Below, in pieces: positions 16,470-24,764 of a DNA stretch of 64,000 nt. Position numbers and translations under genes: made by a program. Origin of the DNA: Clostridia bacterium (GTDB lineage Bacteria; Bacillota; TC1; UBA5767); NCBI GenBank assembly GCA_016887505.1, contig CP069393.1:1412001-1476000 (forward strand). Direction: 5' to 3'. The notes beneath the pieces are model-generated. The model was not told the origin of the DNA and made no database searches. It saw only the letters and a program-made list of their open reading frames with translations. The number at the start of each line of letters is the position of its first letter. Position 1 is the stretch's first letter.

Positions 16470-18323
16470 CTATCCTTCATATGGTTGGTAAGTAGGTACT
16501 ACACGTTTTAAGGCTTCTCTTATATGAGCGGCATCTACATTCACCACTGATTTTAGCAGTTCCAAATCTGCGTCAAGTTCTTCCCGGCTTTTAACGATGG
16601 GTTTCCCAATAAATATCTTATCATTTTGAGTCTTCTCGATACCCTCATCCGCCAGTAATAGTTCCTCATAAAGCTTTTCACCAGGTCTAAGACCTGTAAA
16701 AATGATATCTATTTCCTCATATGGCTCATACCCCGACAGCTTAATTAGGTCTTCTGCAAGCTTTAATATTTTGACCGGTTCACCCATATCTAGTACGAAT
16801 ACTTCTCCACCCTTTGCAATGGTTCCTGTTTCCAAAACCAATTGAACCGCTTCCTTGATGGTCATAAAGTATCGAATAATATTGGAATCCGTCACTGTAA
16901 CCGGACCACCTGCTGCAATTTGTTTTCGAAACAATGGTATCACACTACCATTCGATCCCAATACATTTCCAAAGCGCACCGCAACAAATTCCGTCTTGCT
17001 TTGCGCATTAAAAGTCTGCACAATCATCTCAGCAATTCGCTTACTAGCGCCCATAACATTGGTCGGGTTAACCGCCTTGTCAGTGGAAATCATCAGGAAT
17101 CGTTCCGTACCCCTTTCATGTGCCGTTTGAGCTAAATTATAGGTACCCATAACATTGTTCAAGATGGCTTCTCGTGGATTGTCTTCCATTAAGGGCACAT
17201 GTTTATGGGCTGCCGCGTGAAAAACCACATCCACGGGATGCTTGTCAAACAGTGCCTTTAGGCAATGCTTGTCTCGTACGGACCCAATCTGCACGCATAA
17301 ATTCAGTTCTGGAAATTCCTTAAGCAATTCATTTTGTATGTCGTATGCACTATTTTCATAAATGTCAAAAATAATTAGTTCTTTCGGCTCAAAAGCTGCC
17401 ACCTGCCGACATAGCTCTGACCCGATGGATCCGCCACCCCCAGTAACCAGAACTGTCTTGTCCCGTAAATAAAGTCGAATGTGTTCATGACTAAGACTAA
17501 CCGGCTCACGTCCTAGAAGGTCCACCACGTCCACATCACGCAGTTTCTTCATACTTACCTTGCCATCAATCAATTGATGCAATGCAGGTACAATACGCAA
17601 CCTGGTATGGGTATCCTTGCAAAGTTCCAGCACATCACGCACATCTTTTTGAGAAGCGGCAGGGATAGCGATAATCAATTCTTCGATGTATTCTTCTTTG
17701 ACTAGCCTTTTAATCTCATAACGGTTTCCTTTTATGGGTACTCCGTAGATTTTCATTCCCAATTTTTCTGGATCATCGTCAACCAATACCACAGGCAATT
17801 TCCCCAACTGAGGATTGCGGTTCATCTCCCGAATAACCATAGCACCCGCTTCACCCGCACCAACGACTAAGACTCTTTTCATTTCATCTTTACTAGTCAA
17901 ATTTAAAGTCAAGGAACGACGAATAATTCGGTACCCAATTCGAAGCCCACCATTAAACACCATAACCAATAAAGCGAATATAAAATACCAACTATGGGGA
18001 TAACCTACATCAAAAAGAATACTCAGTCCAAAGAGCAGTACCACACCAGTTATGGAGGCCACCACAGTAGAAATCAACTCTTCAACTGAGGCAAACTGCC
18101 ACAAGCTATTGTACAGTCCATAAAACTGGAATACGAGGAGCATTACCACAGCAATAGCCAAGGATACGAACCAAAAAGTTTCAATAAGCGCTTGGGGAAC
18201 TCCAGTAGTAAAGCATAATTCCAATGCAGCTCCATGTGCTAAGATAAAGAAAAACATATCAATGATATGAAAATAAATCTTTTTTTGTCTTCCCGTGATG
18301 ATTTTATTCATTTTACTAATCAT
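16470..18323 (-). CDS. Membrane UDP-sugar 4,6-dehydratase (CapD/PglF/WbpM family)
   Basis: A nucleoside-diphosphate sugar dehydratase of 617 residues. Four transmembrane helices fill about residues 10-130, followed by a first Rossmann domain (VLVVGAGEAGAMVIREM) and the catalytic SDR domain (VTGGGGSIGSELCRQVAAF, STDKAVNPTNVMGASKR). In the last motif the usual SYK Tyr is replaced by Met, as is known for the WbpM/PglF dehydratases. The likely reaction is UDP-GlcNAc C6 dehydration, the first step to bacillosamine-type or FucNAc-type sugars. ATG 18323 has AAGGA seven bases upstream and replaces a start 12 codons earlier. Confidence 0.9.
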   Translation of the reverse strand: MISKMNKIITGRQKKIYFHIIDMFFFILAHGAALELCFTTGVPQALIETFWFVSLAIAVVMLLVFQFYGLYNSLWQFASVEELISTVVASITGVVLLFGLSILFDVGYPHSWYFIFALLVMVFNGGLRIGYRIIRRSLTLNLTSKDEMKRVLVVGAGEAGAMVIREMNRNPQLGKLPVVLVDDDPEKLGMKIYGVPIKGNRYEIKRLVKEEYIEELIIAIPAASQKDVRDVLELCKDTHTRLRIVPALHQLIDGKVSMKKLRDVDVVDLLGREPVSLSHEHIRLYLRDKTVLVTGGGGSIGSELCRQVAAFEPKELIIFDIYENSAYDIQNELLKEFPELNLCVQIGSVRDKHCLKALFDKHPVDVVFHAAAHKHVPLMEDNPREAILNNVMGTYNLAQTAHERGTERFLMISTDKAVNPTNVMGASKRIAEMIVQTFNAQSKTEFVAVRFGNVLGSNGSVIPLFRKQIAAGGPVTVTDSNIIRYFMTIKEAVQLVLETGTIAKGGEVFVLDMGEPVKILKLAEDLIKLSGYEPYEEIDIIFTGLRPGEKLYEELLLADEGIEKTQNDKIFIGKPIVKSREELDADLELLKSVVNVDAAHIREALKRVVPTYQPYEG

Positions 18324-18369
18324 ACATTTCCTTCCAAGTAATCTATTTGGCGATTTCAAACCCAGTATA

Positions 18370-18398
18370 ACTATACACTATATATTCCTGTGTTGCAA
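18370..18398 (-). promoter_or_regulatory. Promoter of the dehydratase-pgm operon
   Basis: Minus strand TTGCAA (18393-18398), 17-bp spacer, TATAGT (18370-18375), 47 bp upstream of the dehydratase start. Confidence 0.6.
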
Positions 18399-18565
18399 TT
18401 GTCTTCCTCCATTTTTGAACATAATATGCCTTACGATGCAGGTGGCATCACGTGATATTAGCTTCTTCAGTTTGACTAATTTTGCTAATCTTTATCTACC
18501 AGCGGACACGTTATTCAAATCAGGAAAACAAACTCCACGTGCTGCTCCTAGATTCATCTGTATAT

Positions 18566-18683
18566 GAGAAAGATGACTCTTAACAGAATCATCTTTCTCG
18601 TCTTCTTCACTTTTCGATAAATTGTCCCTACTGTTTCACAAATTCGAGCAGTTCTGTTTTCTCTTCTTCAATAGAAAACAGAA
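18566..18683 (-). terminator. Two inverted repeats between phoH and the dehydratase gene
   Basis: GAGAAAGATGA / TCATCTTTCTC (18566-18576 and 18589-18599, 11 bp, 12-nt loop) and TTCTGTTTTC / GAAAACAGAA (18652-18661 and 18674-18683, 10 bp) lie downstream of the phoH-family gene in the 383-bp gap. Either could end that transcript; neither has a long T-run. Nothing else was recognised in the gap apart from the dehydratase promoter. Confidence 0.45.
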
Positions 18684-18706
18684 TTTTCATGCAAGATAGA
18701 ATTTCC

Positions 18707-20026
18707 TTACAATAATGTAGCTGCAAGCTCCGCCAGTTCCGAACGTTCTCCCTTAATCAAGGTCACATGACCCGCAATATGCTGTTCTTTGAACTGCTCC
18801 ACTGTGTAGCTAAGCCCATTACTGATACTGTCTATATATGGATGATCAATCTGTTCTGGATCACCGACTAAAATAATCTTAGACTGTTCTCCCACGCGGG
18901 ATATAATCGTCTTTGCCTCGTGTCGGGTCAGATTCTGTGCTTCATCTATGATGATAAACTGTTTAGGCAAAGAGCGTCCCCGGATATAGGTCAAGGCTTC
19001 TATTTCAATACTTTTAGTACCTGCCATCATATTCTCCAATGGATTTTTCTCATCAGCAGAAAACAAGTACTCTAAGTTATCATAAATAGGTTGCATCCAG
19101 GGTCTCAATTTTTCATCCTTTTCCCCAGGCAAGAAACCAATATCCCTGCCCATCGGTATCACCGGACGTGCCACCAATAGCTTTACGTAGCGTTTTTCAT
19201 CAAGAACCTTACTAAGCGCTGTAGCTAGAGCCAATAATGTTTTGCCTGTTCCTGCACGACCAGAGACGGTTACCAAAGAAACTGTATCATCAAGCAATAG
19301 CTCAAGTGCCATCTTTTGTTGCACATTTCGGGGATGAATGCCCCAAACTTGGTCTTCTAGGAAAAAGAATGGTTCTAATGTCTTCGCATCACGGCATCGA
19401 CCGATGGCCGACTTATTACTAGCCTCTTGATCCTTCAAGATAAAAAACTCATGCGGATAGGCCTCCACATCCAGCGCCTTCATATCCAAGCGATGTTCCT
19501 TATAGAAACGGTCAATAAGCTCCCCGGGTACGGTAAGTTCTCTAAAGCCAGTATATAGCTTGTCTCTAGAGTCAACGACCTGGTCGTTGCGATAGCTCTC
19601 TGCCCGCAGGCCCAATGAGTCCGCCTTAATTCGTACAATCGCATCGTTGCTAACGAGTATGACCGGCGTTTTATCAGCCTTGTTTTGCTCATGTAAAGTG
19701 TAGGCAACAGAAATAATCCTATTGTCGTTATTTTGTGCTGGAAAATAGTGGCTCATTCTTTCATTGTTTTGATGGTTCATCTCAACTCTTAGAAGTCCAC
19801 CTCCAGGGGTTTTCACCCCTATATTCAAAGGTGCTTGTTCACGCAAGAGATCTAGTTTTCGAGAAAATTCTCTGGCATTTCTCCCCACATCATCCATCAG
19901 CCGTTTCTTACTATCAATTTCCTCAATCACGACCGAAGAAATAACCACCTCATTATCTGCAAATCCAAAAAAGGCATAGGGATCATTGAGAAAAACATTG
20001 GTGTCAAGTACGAATATCTTCTTCAT
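18707..20026 (-). CDS. PhoH family protein with N-terminal PIN domain (PhoH2/YlaK type)
   Basis: 439 residues. The N-terminal PIN-type RNase domain (about 1-150) starts KKIFVLDTNVFLNDP with the conserved Asp and Asn, followed by VVIEEIDSKKR. The C-terminal PhoH ATPase domain has Walker A SGRAGTGKTLLALA, the PVIPMGRDIGFLPGEKDEK segment and Walker B FIIIDEAQNLT. PIN-PhoH fusions act as RNA helicase/RNase proteins in other bacteria. GGGAGG precedes ATG 20026. It is the third gene of an apparent operon nitroreductase - ADH-like - phoH, 13 bp after the ADH-like gene. Confidence 0.92.
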   Translation of the reverse strand: MKKIFVLDTNVFLNDPYAFFGFADNEVVISSVVIEEIDSKKRLMDDVGRNAREFSRKLDLLREQAPLNIGVKTPGGGLLRVEMNHQNNERMSHYFPAQNNDNRIISVAYTLHEQNKADKTPVILVSNDAIVRIKADSLGLRAESYRNDQVVDSRDKLYTGFRELTVPGELIDRFYKEHRLDMKALDVEAYPHEFFILKDQEASNKSAIGRCRDAKTLEPFFFLEDQVWGIHPRNVQQKMALELLLDDTVSLVTVSGRAGTGKTLLALATALSKVLDEKRYVKLLVARPVIPMGRDIGFLPGEKDEKLRPWMQPIYDNLEYLFSADEKNPLENMMAGTKSIEIEALTYIRGRSLPKQFIIIDEAQNLTRHEAKTIISRVGEQSKIILVGDPEQIDHPYIDSISNGLSYTVEQFKEQHIAGHVTLIKGERSELAELAATLL

Positions 20027-20039
20027 AGGTGCCTCCCTG

Positions 20040-21155
20040 CTAATACTCGAGCACTTCCTTCATAAGCTGTCTTACTGTGCTGGAACTGATTCCTTTGAAA
20101 TCTTCTTCTCCTTGTTCAGACTGAACACTTTGGAGCGCAATCACCATTTCTTTTTTTGCAATTATACCTTTTACCTGTTCTAGTTCTTCTCGAATTCCAC
20201 TGCCTTCCACTGATTTATCTATATCCTGTAACAGCGCCTGACTACTAGGCCAACTCAGTAGCGATGCTATTTCTGCCAATTCACTATGCCCCAATTCATA
20301 TCTCAGATAAGAACTCATAAAGATTGCCTTTACGAGATTGCATGGCACTTCGGTAAAGGCTGCTATTGAGCAAGATAAGCCGGATAAAAATCCATAACCA
20401 CTGTTTCGATACAATTTTCCCATATCCAGTGAAAAATTTTGTAAATCCGGATAGTAATCATGGTTCTTATCCAATACTTCCTTCGCAAGAACACCTAGCC
20501 GGATAAACATCTCCTCAACATCATTCCCTCTAAGATAAAGTTCAACTAGAGACAATAACATAGACAACAAGTTAGCAACGACAACCTTCTTGGGCAAAGT
20601 CGTTAGGTAACGCCAATCGTACGCAACGTATGCTGGTACAAAGTACTCACGTGAAATATTCCGTACCAAGGGTCCAGAAAAATCTAGTGCAAAAGCGCCT
20701 GTACTCGATTCGCTACCACCAAATGAAGTTGGAACTGCAATCAAAAGTGGTATTCGACGACCAGCATTTGGATTGTAAAAAAACTCCGACCAAGGATGAT
20801 TATTGCAGGCCAACAAGCCAATAAGCTTGGCTAGGTCGACAGTTGAGCCACCCCCAATTGCTATCAATGAGTCACAATCGTTCTGGAAATATTGAGCTGT
20901 GCCCAGTTTTACATCGTCTAAGGAAATGGGCACAGGATACCCAGAAAAGGTAGCATATTCCAATTCGGCGAGTGCATTGATGATTTCCTGTGTCGTTTCA
21001 TTCGTAAACACTTGGTCATCTAGCACCAGCAGTGGACGTTCTTTACCCATTTCCTTAAAAACCTGCAGTATGTTCTCAACTACTTTATCATGGAATACGC
21101 CAGACAAAGAACGAACTGTCTCTGTCTGATTAGCAGAATCCAAAAAGAAGCTCAT
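20040..21155 (-). CDS. Iron-alcohol-dehydrogenase-like protein lacking the metal ligands
   Basis: A 371-residue protein with the nucleotide-binding core of the iron-containing ADH family: IGGGSTVDLAK (residues 100-110) and PTSFGGSES (about 142-150). The metal site is lost. Where the family has GMDALTHAIE this protein has LLSMLLSLVE (Asp to Ser198, His to Ser202 by alignment), and the two downstream ligand His in the HxxxH...IPHG region read SIAAFTEVPCN. It is therefore unlikely to be an Fe-dependent dehydrogenase; a metal-independent, binding or regulatory role is possible. Its ATG overlaps the nitroreductase stop by one base (TAATG). Confidence 0.75.
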   Translation of the reverse strand: MSFFLDSANQTETVRSLSGVFHDKVVENILQVFKEMGKERPLLVLDDQVFTNETTQEIINALAELEYATFSGYPVPISLDDVKLGTAQYFQNDCDSLIAIGGGSTVDLAKLIGLLACNNHPWSEFFYNPNAGRRIPLLIAVPTSFGGSESSTGAFALDFSGPLVRNISREYFVPAYVAYDWRYLTTLPKKVVVANLLSMLLSLVELYLRGNDVEEMFIRLGVLAKEVLDKNHDYYPDLQNFSLDMGKLYRNSGYGFLSGLSCSIAAFTEVPCNLVKAIFMSSYLRYELGHSELAEIASLLSWPSSQALLQDIDKSVEGSGIREELEQVKGIIAKKEMVIALQSVQSEQGEEDFKGISSSTVRQLMKEVLEY

Positions 21156-21682
21156 TAGTCTTCCTTTCCGAAAGCATTGATGGTCGTCAATTCCTCGAAT
21201 TCTTTCCTTGGTTTTTCTTCTGGCATATACTGAGCTACCCCAAGTGGCGTAATCCCAATAAGTCGATAATTCTCAGGAACATTACATGCTTTCTTCGCAC
21301 TTTCTTCATCAACCCAGCCAACAAAACAAGTCCCTAAGCCACGTTCAGCCGCAGCCAACATTAAGGTAGAAAAGACAATGCCCCCATCAACTAAGTAATA
21401 GGGTTTTCCATCCAGATTGCCGGAATGCTCTGGATCAGCCAAAACCACAATTACATATGGTGCTTGCGTGATTCCTTTACGTCCTGGATTTCCCTCAGGG
21501 ATAGCATCAGCTAACTGTTCCTTAATTTTTTGGTCATCTACAAGTACAAAATGCCAACACTGTTGATTTTTCCAAGAAGGTGCTTTCCTTGCAATTTCAA
21601 TTACTTCCTTAGCAACCTCAAATGGTACTTTATCTTCTGAATATTTACGAATGCTACGTCTGTTACAAATTACGTTTTTCAT
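21155..21682 (-). CDS. Nitroreductase family protein
   Basis: FMN-dependent NAD(P)H oxidoreductase of 175 residues with the family landmarks RRSIRKYSEDKVP (FMN phosphate contact) at the N-terminus, APSWKNQQCWHFVLV and GLGTCFVGW near the FMN site. This is the compact, single-domain form often found in anaerobes; the substrate is unknown. AAGGAG precedes ATG 21682. It opens the three-gene unit with the ADH-like gene and phoH. Confidence 0.9.
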   Translation of the reverse strand: MKNVICNRRSIRKYSEDKVPFEVAKEVIEIARKAPSWKNQQCWHFVLVDDQKIKEQLADAIPEGNPGRKGITQAPYVIVVLADPEHSGNLDGKPYYLVDGGIVFSTLMLAAAERGLGTCFVGWVDEESAKKACNVPENYRLIGITPLGVAQYMPEEKPRKEFEELTTINAFGKED

Positions 21683-21826
21683 ATGTCTCTCCTTCAGTTA
21701 ATTTCTAACTTTATTTTATCATAAAACAGAAGATGCGAATCAGATTTATCGATTAGAAATTTCATTCTTTTCAGACTCATTCTCTTTAGCCATATCTTTA
21801 TTGCACGATTATTTTCAAATCCGAGT

Positions 21827-22031
21827 AAAAAAAAAACGGACAGCAAATGCTGTCCGCCCATTCCAACGAATCTTTATTTCCCTAGTTCGAATAACCCAAC
21901 GTTCTAGTGGCAAACAAAGGGTGGTAGGTTGTACTAACAATCTTTATTTGTCTCACACCGACATCCTTAGATGTAAATGGAAACTAGATTCTAGAATTAA
22001 CCTGAAGGGATTGGGGCATCCTTGGAATGTA
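21827..22031 (-). ncRNA. Small RNA, candidate 6S RNA
   Basis: A perfect promoter (22037-22065) is followed by about 205 nt without a conserved reading frame, ending in a strong terminator: CGGACAGCA / TGCTGTCCG (21837-21856) plus ten U. The ends pair: CAUUCCAA (22029-22022) with UUGGAAUG (21866-21859). Inside, CCCU/AGGG and UUCUAG/CUAGAA helices flank a large asymmetric bubble whose 3' side can form a GUU...GAAC hairpin. Length, end-to-end pairing and the central bubble are the known architecture of 6S RNA, which binds sigma-A RNA polymerase. I recall no sequence match, so the class is inference; an independent RNA gene is well supported. Confidence 0.6.
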
Positions 22032-22036
22032 GAGTT

Positions 22037-22065
22037 ATTATATCCCCGAGCTGAGAGGCTGTCAA
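22037..22065 (-). promoter_or_regulatory. Consensus promoter of the small RNA
   Basis: Minus strand TTGACA (22060-22065), 17 bp, TATAAT (22037-22042). A second -10-like TATAAT at 22105-22110 on the plus strand may serve the divergent kinase-like gene. Confidence 0.85.
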
Positions 22066-22130
22066 AAAAATAGAAAAGAATTTTTCTTTTTGTCTGAAAA
22101 AAACTATAATGAAGATAGAGGTGAACACTA

Positions 22131-23075
22131 TTGTATATATTGACTATTTCTCGCACATTGGGTAGCTATGGAGATGAAATCGCTAAAAAACTTTCGCAGA
22201 TTCTTAGTATACCCATTATAGATAAAGAGACTACCTACGCCGAATGGCTACCAGAAGTCACCGATGAACATGCTGTGCATATGCTGCGTTCGAGCTATGC
22301 CTTTTATCACCATGCCTTCAATCAAGAAGACACCTATAAAGATTACATTGCAAACAGATTGAGAAGCACTTTAAGCACAGGACCTAAGATTTTCTTAGGG
22401 ATGGGATCTCAAGTGATTTTCAAAGACTACCCAAGCACAGTGCATATTCGCATCAATGCTCCCTTTTCTGTCCGCCTAGAGCGTATGCAGGAAAGTTGGC
22501 ATCTTTCTACTGACAAAGCTACCGCAAACCTTCTTGAATCTGATTCTAGAAGGAAAAAATTTATCCGCAAGGTACATGGCCAGGACTGGGAAGATGAGTT
22601 TCTCTATGACCTTAAAATCAATACCACTAAAATTGGTATCGATGAAAGTTGCAAATTGATTCGCACACTTATCTCCAAAGCAGACCGTCTAAGTCCATAT
22701 AATGCCGGTCAGCTTTCTTTATTCCAAAATGAGACCTCACGCTATGATTTTCGACATGAGGTAGAAGGAGAGTTTGCAGCTATATTAGATAGTTACGGGA
22801 TAGACTGGGAATACGAACCGACCACCTTCCCTCTCACCTTCGATGATGAAGGGAATATCACCCAAGCAATCTCACCTGATTTTTATCTCAAGCAAGAAGA
22901 TACCTATATTGAGCTAACTGTTATGAATCCAAAATACATGGCTGAAAAAAGGCGTAAGGTGGAGCGCCTGCGAGAACTTTATCCTGAAATTAAAGTAATA
23001 CTGATGGATAAGAAGGGACTTGAATCCTTTATACAACGCTACAAATTGAAAACCCACGTGGAGGCAGACCAATGA
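22131..23075 (+). CDS. Cytidylate-kinase-like protein fused to a PD-(D/E)XK nuclease-like domain
   Basis: A 314-residue protein. Residues 1-190 match the 'cytidylate kinase 2' P-loop family: ILTISRTLGSYGDEIAKKLS then IPIIDKE, with HIRINAPFSVRLERM in the lid region. Residues 205-310 look like a PD-(D/E)XK fold: RHEVEGEFAAILDSYGI, then SPDFYL and YIELT (D...ExT, the Lys replaced), followed by a helix with KRRKVERLRELYP. The start is TTG 22131 with GAGGTG eight bases upstream. It overlaps hpt by 4 bp (ATGA), so the two are coupled. The kinase assignment is reasonably sure; the nuclease-like fold is inferred from motif spacing. Confidence 0.7.
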   Translation: MYILTISRTLGSYGDEIAKKLSQILSIPIIDKETTYAEWLPEVTDEHAVHMLRSSYAFYHHAFNQEDTYKDYIANRLRSTLSTGPKIFLGMGSQVIFKDYPSTVHIRINAPFSVRLERMQESWHLSTDKATANLLESDSRRKKFIRKVHGQDWEDEFLYDLKINTTKIGIDESCKLIRTLISKADRLSPYNAGQLSLFQNETSRYDFRHEVEGEFAAILDSYGIDWEYEPTTFPLTFDDEGNITQAISPDFYLKQEDTYIELTVMNPKYMAEKRRKVERLRELYPEIKVILMDKKGLESFIQRYKLKTHVEADQ

Positions 23076-23578
23076 ATAAACCCAAGGAAGTACTGCTAGA
23101 AAAGCGCGTCATAGAAGAACGTATCGAGGCCCTAGCCAAAGAAATCGACACCGATTATGCTGAAGCGAATCCTCTACTCTTAACACTTTTGAAGGGTAGC
23201 TTCTATTTCGCCGCAGATTTAAGCAAGCAAATGCAGTCCAAACATAGCATTGATTTTCTTACTGTAGCCCATGACAGTTCTGGCATGTTGGAAATACGAT
23301 ACCCGCCGACCAGTAGTCTTAAAGACCGGCACGTACTACTCATCGAAGATATTATCGATTCCGGACTTACCTTGCACTACATAGTAGATTACGTACAAAA
23401 GCAAGGTGCCAAATCCGTGTGGGTCTGTACCTTGCTTGATAATCCTGTTCGTCGCCTAGTTGAACTCCCTATTCGCTATCTGGGGTTTACCATACCAGAT
23501 GTCTATGTGGTCGGTTATGGGCTAGATGTCAACGAGCACTACCGTAATCTTTCAGATATTCACATTTACGAGCCATAA
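23072..23578 (+). CDS. hpt: Hypoxanthine(-guanine) phosphoribosyltransferase
   Basis: Purine salvage enzyme joining hypoxanthine or guanine to PRPP. The 168 residues show LLTLLKGSFYFAADL, the PRPP loop VLLIEDIIDSGLTL and the C-terminal IPDVYVVGYGLDVNEHYRNL that closes on the base. It is translationally coupled to the upstream kinase-like gene. Its last 13 bp overlap the end of the convergent glycosyltransferase gene. Divergent at the N-terminus but complete. Confidence 0.92.
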   Translation: MNKPKEVLLEKRVIEERIEALAKEIDTDYAEANPLLLTLLKGSFYFAADLSKQMQSKHSIDFLTVAHDSSGMLEIRYPPTSSLKDRHVLLIEDIIDSGLTLHYIVDYVQKQGAKSVWVCTLLDNPVRRLVELPIRYLGFTIPDVYVVGYGLDVNEHYRNLSDIHIYEP

Positions 23579-24756
23579 TACATGGCTTGCTCAATCTTCT
23601 CGAATACCTGATCCCAACTTCTCTGCTGAGCCAGCATCTGCATACATTCAGTATCTTTTTTTTGAAGCAGCATTCTACGAATTGCTGCTTCAAATCGCGC
23701 TTCAAAAAAAGGCAGGTCAGCAGCAATGGGTTCATCCATCCTCTCCATAGCAGGCAACTTCACCAAATCCATATGCCCAGATTCAATAATATCATCACCC
23801 AACCAATTACGAACACCAGGTATATCGCTCATAACCACTGATAGTCCTGACCCAAAAGCCTCCAAGGCAACCAAGGGCAAACCTTCAAAATAGGAAGGCA
23901 ATACAAATACATCACTTTCTCGAAACGCTTCCGCTAGCTCGCATTGGGAGAGTCTTCCTAAAAAGTCCACACCTTCAGGCGCTACTTCTTGCCAATACGC
24001 CACATCTCCTGAACCGGCCAAGCTTAGCCGAATATCTAGATCCCGTCTAAGGTGTTCCATAATCCGAAATAAACTTAACAGTCCTTTGGCGCGTGCAAGC
24101 TTGCCTGCGTAAATCAATCTTTTGCCTCTTTTCTCCTGCCTAGTTTTTTTCCTAGGACAAAAGAGCTTATCGTCATAACCTATACCACTAACCACGATTT
24201 TTTCTAAGGGATATCCATATACTGAGGCAATTTCTTGTTTTTGGAATCTATTGAGCGCAAAAATTCTATCTAGTTTTCGACTAGCCGGCAACACTTTTCC
24301 ACGCAAATGCTTGTTCTTTCCCATTTGACGTAAATCGCTACCATGACAAATGGCCATGACGGGTATCTCGCTGAAGACTTCCCGCACCTTGGCCGTAAGC
24401 AACCATAAATGGTGTGCTATCACTACGTCCGGCTTAAAACCTTCCTTGGCTAGCAAAAGTTGTTGCTCGAAAGACTCCTCCCACGCCAATAATTCTTCCT
24501 CATCTAAGGAACCATATGGGGTACTTGGATAGGGCATCTCATCTGACATACCAGGGACAAAAAATGGCAATTTCTCATCACCAAACGTAACCAAATACTC
24601 GTCCATCAAAGAAAGGGGCAACTGATCCCCCTTTTCCATCGCTGCAACCAGAGCCTGGTCATGGCCCCGGCTGGCAGCCCAACACATTAAGTTTTTTACA
24701 TAAATGCCGCTACCTGTATAGTCTGGTTTCTGCGCAATGACATGCAGAATTTTCAT
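23566..24756 (-). CDS. Glycosyltransferase (GT4-type)
   Basis: A 396-residue GT-B glycosyltransferase. Start at ATG 24756 (AGGTGA upstream), giving the family opening MKILHVIAQKPDYTGSGIYV. Seen: GHDQALVA, the acceptor-domain HHLWLL and CHGSDLR, RLIYAGKLARAKGLLSLF for the nucleotide-sugar domain, and the ExxxxxxxE element FVLPSYFEGLPLVALEAF. It is probably a retaining enzyme using a nucleotide sugar; the acceptor is unknown. It lies 8 bp after the selenoperoxiredoxin gene, so likely the last gene of the modABC-prx transcript. No terminator is evident at its convergent overlap with hpt. Confidence 0.85.
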   Translation of the reverse strand: MKILHVIAQKPDYTGSGIYVKNLMCWAASRGHDQALVAAMEKGDQLPLSLMDEYLVTFGDEKLPFFVPGMSDEMPYPSTPYGSLDEEELLAWEESFEQQLLLAKEGFKPDVVIAHHLWLLTAKVREVFSEIPVMAICHGSDLRQMGKNKHLRGKVLPASRKLDRIFALNRFQKQEIASVYGYPLEKIVVSGIGYDDKLFCPRKKTRQEKRGKRLIYAGKLARAKGLLSLFRIMEHLRRDLDIRLSLAGSGDVAYWQEVAPEGVDFLGRLSQCELAEAFRESDVFVLPSYFEGLPLVALEAFGSGLSVVMSDIPGVRNWLGDDIIESGHMDLVKLPAMERMDEPIAADLPFFEARFEAAIRRMLLQKKDTECMQMLAQQRSWDQVFEKIEQAMYYGS

Positions 24757-24764
24757 CTTCTCAC

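Noticed and set aside
18628..18690. 20-codon ORF after the PhoH gene
   Set aside because: It coincides with an inverted repeat, its nearest RBS-like AAGGAA is too far from the ATG, and nothing else supports translation.
21827..22031. FMN or cobalamin riboswitch controlling the nitroreductase
   Set aside because: None of the conserved FMN or cobalamin blocks are present, the terminator lies 145 bp before the nitroreductase start, and the RNA closes on itself end to end like an independent transcript.
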